Shown piece by piece: positions 59,956-64,000 of a DNA stretch of 64,000 nucleotides. How positions within the stretch are numbered: position 1 is the first letter of the stretch; the number at the start of each line of letters is the position of its first letter. The notes below the pieces were generated by a model. That model worked only from the letters and a program-made list of their open reading frames with translations, did not search any database and was not told the DNA's origin. This stretch comes from Desertimonas sp963772825. Lineage in GTDB: Bacteria; Actinomycetota; Acidimicrobiia; Acidimicrobiales; Ilumatobacteraceae. Location of the stretch: the NCBI GenBank assembly GCA_963772825.1, contig CAVYYX010000001.1, forward strand, positions 61,941 to 125,940, written 5' to 3'. The translations under genes were made by a program, and so were the position numbers.

Positions 59956-61619
59956 GGCTCACCTCCTTCGCCAGCTCGCGGTACGCGATCGCGCCGCGGG
60001 AGGTGGGGTCGAAGACGGTGATCGGCTGCCCGAACGACGGCGCCTCGGAGAGGCGCACCGTCCGCGGGACGACGGTCTGGTACACCCTCGCACCGAAGTG
60101 CTCGCGCACCTCCTGCTCGACCTGCTCGGCGAGCTTGGTCCGGGCGTCGTACATGGTGAGGACGATCCCCCGGATGTCGAGGGTCGGGTTGAGGTTCGCC
60201 CTGGACCAGCGTGACGTTCGCAGGAGCTGGCCGAGGCCCTCGAGCGCGTAGTACTCGCACTGGATCGGGACGATCACGTCGTCGGCCGCGGCCAGCCCGT
60301 TGACCGTGAGCAGGCCGAGCGACGGCGGGCAGTCGATGAGGATGAAGTCGTAGTCGTCGCGGACCTGCGTCGAGCGCCCTGCGGAGCTTCAGCTCCCGGC
60401 TGAACGCGGGCACGAGCTCGATCTCGGCGCCCGCGAGGTCGATGGTGGCGGGCGGCACGAAGAGGTTCCGCAGGCTCGTGGGCTCGACGCAGTCGTCGAG
60501 CGGCGGCGTCGTTCATGATCACGTCGTAGATGGACGCTCGAGGTTGCGGTGGTTGATCCCGAGACCGGTCGTGGCGTTGCCCTGCGGGTCGAGGTCGACC
60601 ACGAGGACCCGGTAGCCCGCTTCGGCGAGCGCGGCGCCGAGGTTGACCGCGGTGGTGGTCTTGCCGACGCCGCCCTTCTGGTTGGCGATCGCGATGATCC
60701 GAGGGAGCGGCAGCTCGCCGGCCGCTTCGTTCGGGGCGCCGCCGGTCTCGTCCAGCGCCGGCAGCCCCGTGATCTCACGGGCACCGCTGACGTCGGTCGC
60801 GCCATCGGCTTCCGGCTCGGCGATGCCGGGTATCGGGGGATTGGCCGTGACCATGGCCTCCTCGTCCTCTCCGCGCGGGGTCTCCGCGGCAGGCGTCGGG
60901 TCGGTCGATTGAATGGGTTCGGGCGCTTCGGAGCTCTCCGGCGGTCCCGGCGGCTCCGCGGAGCCGGGACCTCGGCGCGGACCCGATCGTCGGACGCGCT
61001 CGCCGGGGCAGGCGTCGGGTCGGTCGGTTGAGTGGGTTCGGGCGCTTCGGAGCTCTCGGCGGCCCGGCGGCTCCGCGGAGCCGGGGACCTCGGCGCGATC
61101 CTGATCGTCGGACGCGCTCGCCGTGGCAGGTGCCGAGTCCGTCGCTTCGGTGAGCTCGGTCGCGCCGGAGCTCTCCGGGGTTCGCGGCGGCTCCGCGGAG
61201 CCGGGGACCTCAGCGTCGTCCTGATCGTCGGACGCGCTCGCCGCGGTTTCCGGCTCGCGGTACTCGTCCTCGGCGGCTTCCGGTTCGGATTCCTCGTCCT
61301 CGGCCACTGCGGCCGGCGACGGCGCATCCGTCGTGTCCTGGGGAGCCGCCTCCGGCTCCGGGTCTCCGGCAACCGTCTCCGCCGTCGGTGACGGGTCCGA
61401 GAGCGCGCCGGAGCTTTCGGCGAATGCACCGTCCGCGTCTTTGGCCTCATCCGTTTCCGGGGCCTCGGGCGTCGTCACCGCGGAAGGGAGCGCGACTTCA
61501 GGGGCGGTGCTTTCGCTAACCGTGACCCGGGGAGGGTCCGGGGGTTTCTCGACCGCTTCGACTCGGCGCCGTCCGAAGAGGCGCCGACGAGGCCGCTGGT
61601 CAAGAGGTTCGTCAGCCAT
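59930..61619 (-). CDS. parA: ParA ATPase with long disordered N-terminal extension, frameshifted
   Basis: The ATPase part begins IIAIANQKGGVGKTTTAVNL (deviant Walker A, near 60656-60690), then LVVDLDPQGNATTGLG, IDCPPSLGLLTVNGL-like sequence, VIVPIQCEYYALEGLGQLL and RLSEAPSFGQPITVFDP. It drives chromosome segregation with ParB. In front of it are about 305 residues, starting MADEPLDQRPRRRLFGRRRV, that are Pro/Glu/Asp/Ser-rich and contain three or four imperfect 39-40-residue repeats (SASDDQDRAEVPGSAEPPG). ParA proteins normally have few or no residues there. Start ATG 61619. Several shifts occur at 60190, 60370, 60500 and 60540 and within the repeats. The extension is read in a mostly consistent frame, so it is probably real. 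Confidence 0.85.
60940..61220 (-). repeat. 117-120-bp imperfect tandem repeats inside parA
   Basis: The word GGCTCCGCGGAGCCGGG starts at 60952, 61069 and 61189, and each copy is followed by similar sequence containing GATCGTCGGACGCGCTCGCC. The unit codes for the acidic SASDD...AEVPGSAEPP repeat of the ParA extension. The embedded CCGCGG word is itself palindromic. Confidence 0.75.
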
Positions 61620-61682
61620 CGACCGTCCAGAAGGCGAGCCCGCCCCAGCCATCCTCAACTAGCCGGCGGCCGGGGTCAAGGA

Positions 61683-61698
61683 TGTTTCACGTGAAACA
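61683..61698. promoter_or_regulatory. parS: parS site 1
   Basis: TGTTTCACGTGAAACA is an exact match to the canonical parS palindrome bound by ParB. It lies 64 bases upstream of the parA ATG, so ParB may also repress parA here. Confidence 0.95.
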
Positions 61699-61733
61699 TC
61701 GCGAAACCCTCGACGCAGCGTTCGGGGTTGTGA

Positions 61734-61749
61734 CGTTCCACGTGGAACA
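61734..61749. promoter_or_regulatory. parS: parS site 2
   Basis: CGTTCCACGTGGAACA differs from the TGTTCCACGTGGAACA form of site 3 only in the first base. It is 36 bases from site 1, giving a close pair that would form a strong ParB nucleation centre. Confidence 0.88.
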
Positions 61750-62400
61750 GTACCCGCCGGACCACCAGAACGGTGACGTTGTCGCGGTGCCCACGTGGGG
61801 GATCACCCATTAGGTTCGGACACCAATGCCTTGCCGGCATCATTCCGAGCCCGGGCGATGGGAGCCGGTAGACCCGGGAAGCGACTTATTCAGTCAGGCC
61901 CTTCCACTTGTCACGACCATCCTGAAGCACGAGCTCCCGCACGGATCCCGAGCTCAACGGCCTTGGTCCGGTGACCGAGGCCTCACCCCGCCCGACGCCG
62001 ATGCCCGGGCTGGAGGCTTGCCGCTGTACAGACGGACCAAGAGTGGAGCCGTCGAGCAACCTCTGCGATCGCAGCGTGGCCCACCAGCGCGGTGGACCCG
62101 CCTTGTGCTCCGCACCGCTAACGCTGGGTGCAGGCCCCGCAGGTGTTCTGCCTGACGCACCGATGAGGACGGGCCGTACCAGTGCAATGACGCTGAATGC
62201 GTGAACCAACCGTGGACTCGCACCAGAACGGGATGCGCGACGCGGGCGGCTGGCGCTCGGAGCAGGACGTCGACCAGGCATTCGGCGGAACAGGGTGTGC
62301 CTCGGGTGCCGCACACCGCGGGCAACGGGTTCCTGACCCCTGCGGGCGATGATCCTGCTTCCGCGGCCCTGCTGGATCGCGCTCGACAGCAGCGACTTCC
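61750..62400. other. about 650 bases between parS sites without recognisable gene
   Basis: No frame on either strand gives a protein family, and no tRNA or DnaA-box cluster was seen. Frames here are short and low in hydrophobic patterning. In related genomes parA and rsmG are nearly adjacent, so this space is unusually long. Confidence 0.55.
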
Positions 62401-62406
62401 GACCAA

Positions 62407-62422
62407 TGTTCCACGTGGAACA
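62407..62422. promoter_or_regulatory. parS: parS site 3
   Basis: TGTTCCACGTGGAACA, a perfect 16-base palindrome, lies seven bases after the rsmG stop. It matches the parS consensus with C/G in place of T/A at the fifth and twelfth positions, like site 2. Confidence 0.9.
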
Positions 62423-62429
62423 TCGCGGG

Positions 62430-63027
62430 CTACCAGAGCGGCGATTTTGCTGGCCGGCCGACCCGGCGGGGCCAGCGGTCGCCTGGTTCTCCTTGCGCCA
62501 TCATTCTGACCGCCCCGGCGGTGCCCGAGCGCACTCCTACCGCAGGACCGAGGCCGAGGGTGTGGAGGCCATCCTCGGGCCACCGGGCCGCCAAGTCGGA
62601 GGTCCCCTCCGGTGGCTCGGTGACCACCAAGCTGGCGCCAGCGCGGAGGAACCCCACCGCGGATTCGGCGGTCACGGCCGGGCGCCCGACGAGCGGGCGA
62701 CCACCAGGTCGAACGTTCCCCGGAATCCGGTGCTCGGGCGAGATCCTCGGCCGGCCCGCAGGTCACACGCAGGCGGCCTTCGAGTCCGAGCGTTGCGACG
62801 GCGTCCTCGAGGAAGCTGCAACGTCGCTGCTGCGAATCCAGCAGCACCCCGCAGACGTCGGGCCAGTCGAGCGCGAGCACGAGGCCCGGGACTCCGCCAC
62901 CGGAACCAAGGTCGAGGAAGGTTCCGGCGAACCCGCCAATGGCGACGGCGAGATCCCGGCTGTGCTCGAGATGACGTTCGACCGGCTCGGGACCGAGGAA
63001 CCCACGTCGCCGCGGGTCCTCGAGCAC
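62430..63027 (-). CDS. rsmG: 16S rRNA (guanine-N7) methyltransferase RsmG, frameshifted
   Basis: Pieces give RGFLGPEPVERHLEHSRDLA, the SAM-binding FLDLGSGGGVPGLVLALDWP, LLDSQQRRCSFLEDAVATLG, a SFGRPAVTAESA-type segment and AGASLVVTEPPEGTSDLAAR. This is RsmG (GidB), which methylates G527 of 16S rRNA. A shift near 62680 joins the two main frames. The listed start (GTG 63027) gives a shorter amino end than usual, so the gene may begin further upstream and overlap khpB. Order khpB-rsmG-parA-parB is the standard origin-proximal arrangement. Confidence 0.86.
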
Positions 63028-63059
63028 CTCGACCAGGAGCGGGTCCTGGCCGAGTCCGT

Positions 63060-63565
63060 TCAGGAGCCCTCGCTGTCCGATGAAGCCGGGATCAGCACGA
63101 CGCGGCGACGCGGCTCCTCGCCCTGGGATTCGGTGGCCACACCGTCGATCTCCGCGGCGGCGTCGTGCACGACCTTCCGGTCGAGCGCAGACATGGGCTC
63201 GAGCGCCTGCGGGCGGCCACTCTCCAGGACCTTCTCGGCAATCCCCCGCGTGAACGCCTCGAGCGCTTCACGACGCTTGGCCCGGTAGCCGGCCACGTCG
63301 ACGTTGATGCGCACGCCGTGACCGTCGGTCTGGCGCTGGACCACCGTCCGCACCAGCTCTTCGATCGCGGTCCGCAGCGTCGCGCCCGTGTACCGACCAG
63401 GAGACCCAGGCTCTCGCCGGTGACGTCCACGACGATGCCCTCGTCGACGATCACGCTCCGGACCTGCGCACCGAGGTCGAACGCGTCCACCAGACCCTGG
63501 GTGAACGCTTCGGCCGCCTCGGCCTGCTCCTCGATCGTCACTTCAGGCTCAATTGTTTCCACCAT
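63060..63565 (-). CDS. khpB: KH/R3H RNA-binding protein KhpB (Jag), one apparent frameshift
   Basis: It starts MVETIEPEVTIEEQAEAAEA and has a KH domain (SLGLLVGTRGATLR-like once corrected) followed by VQRQTDGHGVRINVDVAGYR. The R3H domain comes next: AKRREALEAFTRGIAEKVLE, ALEPMSALDRKVVHDAAAEI. It ends EPRRRVVLIPASSDSEGS. One shift at about 63390 joins the parts. KhpB binds RNA with KhpA and affects cell elongation and division. It is normally next to yidC, as here. Confidence 0.88.
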
Positions 63566-64000
63566 GTTCCCCTTCGTGTTGCCGTCGGCGTGCTCTGATC
63601 GGATGCTGCGGCGGATGCGGCTCCCGCCTCCGGCGCGGACTCTTGCTCCGCGCCTGCCCTGGCCGCCTCGGCGACCCCGGCGACCGTGTGGTGCCCGACT
63701 TCGAAGGCTGGGGCGCCCTCCGGGCGACTGCGACCCTGACCTTGCGGCGGGGCGGCAGCCGGCACCGGGCGGTCTTTTTGTCCGCCGCCGGCCGCGAGCC
63801 CCCGCCGCCGTTTCCCGACCGCGACCGACTGGACCGATCGGAAGACGACCGACCCTGGCCGGATCCTCCGCCGTGCCGGTTGCGCCGCTGGCGTTCTCCG
63901 GGCTTCTCGTGCGAGATGGGCTTCACGTGGGCACGGACCCGGGCGCTCCCCCCGCTGAAGCGCGCCAAGAGCCCCGTCCGAGGCTGTTCCATCACCTCGT
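63549..64000 (-). CDS. probable 3' end of yidC, partial
   Basis: The frame open to the window edge reads EVMEQPRTGLLARFSGG and then a long basic, Ser/Arg/Gly-rich, disordered tail (HEKPGERQRRNRHGGGSGQG). YidC/Oxa1 insertases of actinobacteria end in such tails, and yidC is the gene expected before khpB. The membrane part would lie beyond the window, so the assignment is by position and composition. A second frame (ending WWKQLSLK at 63538) may be the true tail after a shift near 63765. Either version overlaps the khpB start. Confidence 0.5.
   Translation of the reverse strand, partial: EVMEQPRTGLLARFSGGSARVRAHVKPISHEKPGERQRRNRHGGGSGQGRSSSDRSSRSRSGNGGGGSRPAADKKTARCRLPPRRKVRVAVARRAPQPSKSGTTRSPGSPRRPGQARSKSPRRRREPHPPQHPIRARRRQHEGEHGGNN

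Noticed and set aside
61620..62430. Replication origin in the parA-rsmG gap
   Set aside because: No cluster of TTGTCCACA- or TTATCCACA-like DnaA boxes and no AT-rich unwinding region were seen; the origin probably lies beyond yidC toward dnaA.

Overview
The window is GC-rich actinobacterial DNA, most likely from the class Acidimicrobiia. Supporting signs are a coenzyme F420-type luciferase-like oxidoreductase, a homodimeric AceE pyruvate dehydrogenase, many divergently transcribed MarR/PadR/IclR genes, exported proteins with long threonine tracts, and an origin-proximal gene order (trxB, trxA, cwlM-like, parB, parA, rsmG, khpB, yidC) of the mycobacterial type. The class-level assignment is inference; actinobacterial affiliation is well supported.

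Layout. 1-6500: F420-type oxidoreductase, acyl-CoA synthetase, HdeD-like protein, a beta-lactamase-fold lipoprotein and other envelope proteins. 6500-12250: a tightly overlapped lipoate operon (lpd, 2-oxoacid dehydrogenase E2, a fused LipB-LipA, M24 peptidase). 12300-23500: DedA/MarR, argJ, esterase, methyltransferase/PadR, SDR, a Cys/Met-metabolism PLP enzyme and a 1155-residue cyclase/AAA/TPR signalling protein. 23500-34240: central and acyl metabolism (6-phosphofructokinase, RNase HI, aceE, CaiB-type CoA-transferase with a citrate-synthase-like lyase under a divergent IclR gene, VOC protein, MetE-like protein). 34230-52290: a surface-polysaccharide locus (several family 2 glycosyltransferases, FAD oxidoreductase, sugar ketoisomerase-like cupin, O-antigen-ligase-like and DUF2142 membrane proteins, Wzm/Wzt-type ABC exporter, polyprenyl sugar phosphotransferase), with a Ser/Thr kinase and a VapBC-type toxin-antitoxin pair inside it. 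52300-56750: hydrolase and fibronectin type III secreted proteins. 56750-64000: the chromosome-partition region with three parS sites.

How genes work together. AceE supplies the E1 and lpd the E3 of a 2-oxoacid dehydrogenase; the E2 gene and the LipB-LipA fusion sit in the same operon as lpd, so making the lipoyl domain and lipoylating it are probably co-expressed. The polysaccharide genes cover initiation (polyprenyl phosphotransferase), sugar modification, chain building and export.

Quality and structure. Single-base frameshifts interrupt about one gene per 5 kb in the first 52 kb and become very dense after about 54.4 kb, where nearly every conserved gene is broken yet recognisable by joining frames. 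This looks like uncorrected long-read indels near a contig end rather than gene decay. A fibronectin-repeat gene runs straight into trxB at about 56750 without the trxB amino terminus, so a chimeric join or deletion is likely there.

Non-coding DNA is unusually rich in long inverted repeats at gene ends and in two families of dispersed REP-like repeats. No rRNA, tRNA, CRISPR array, transposase or prophage gene was recognised.
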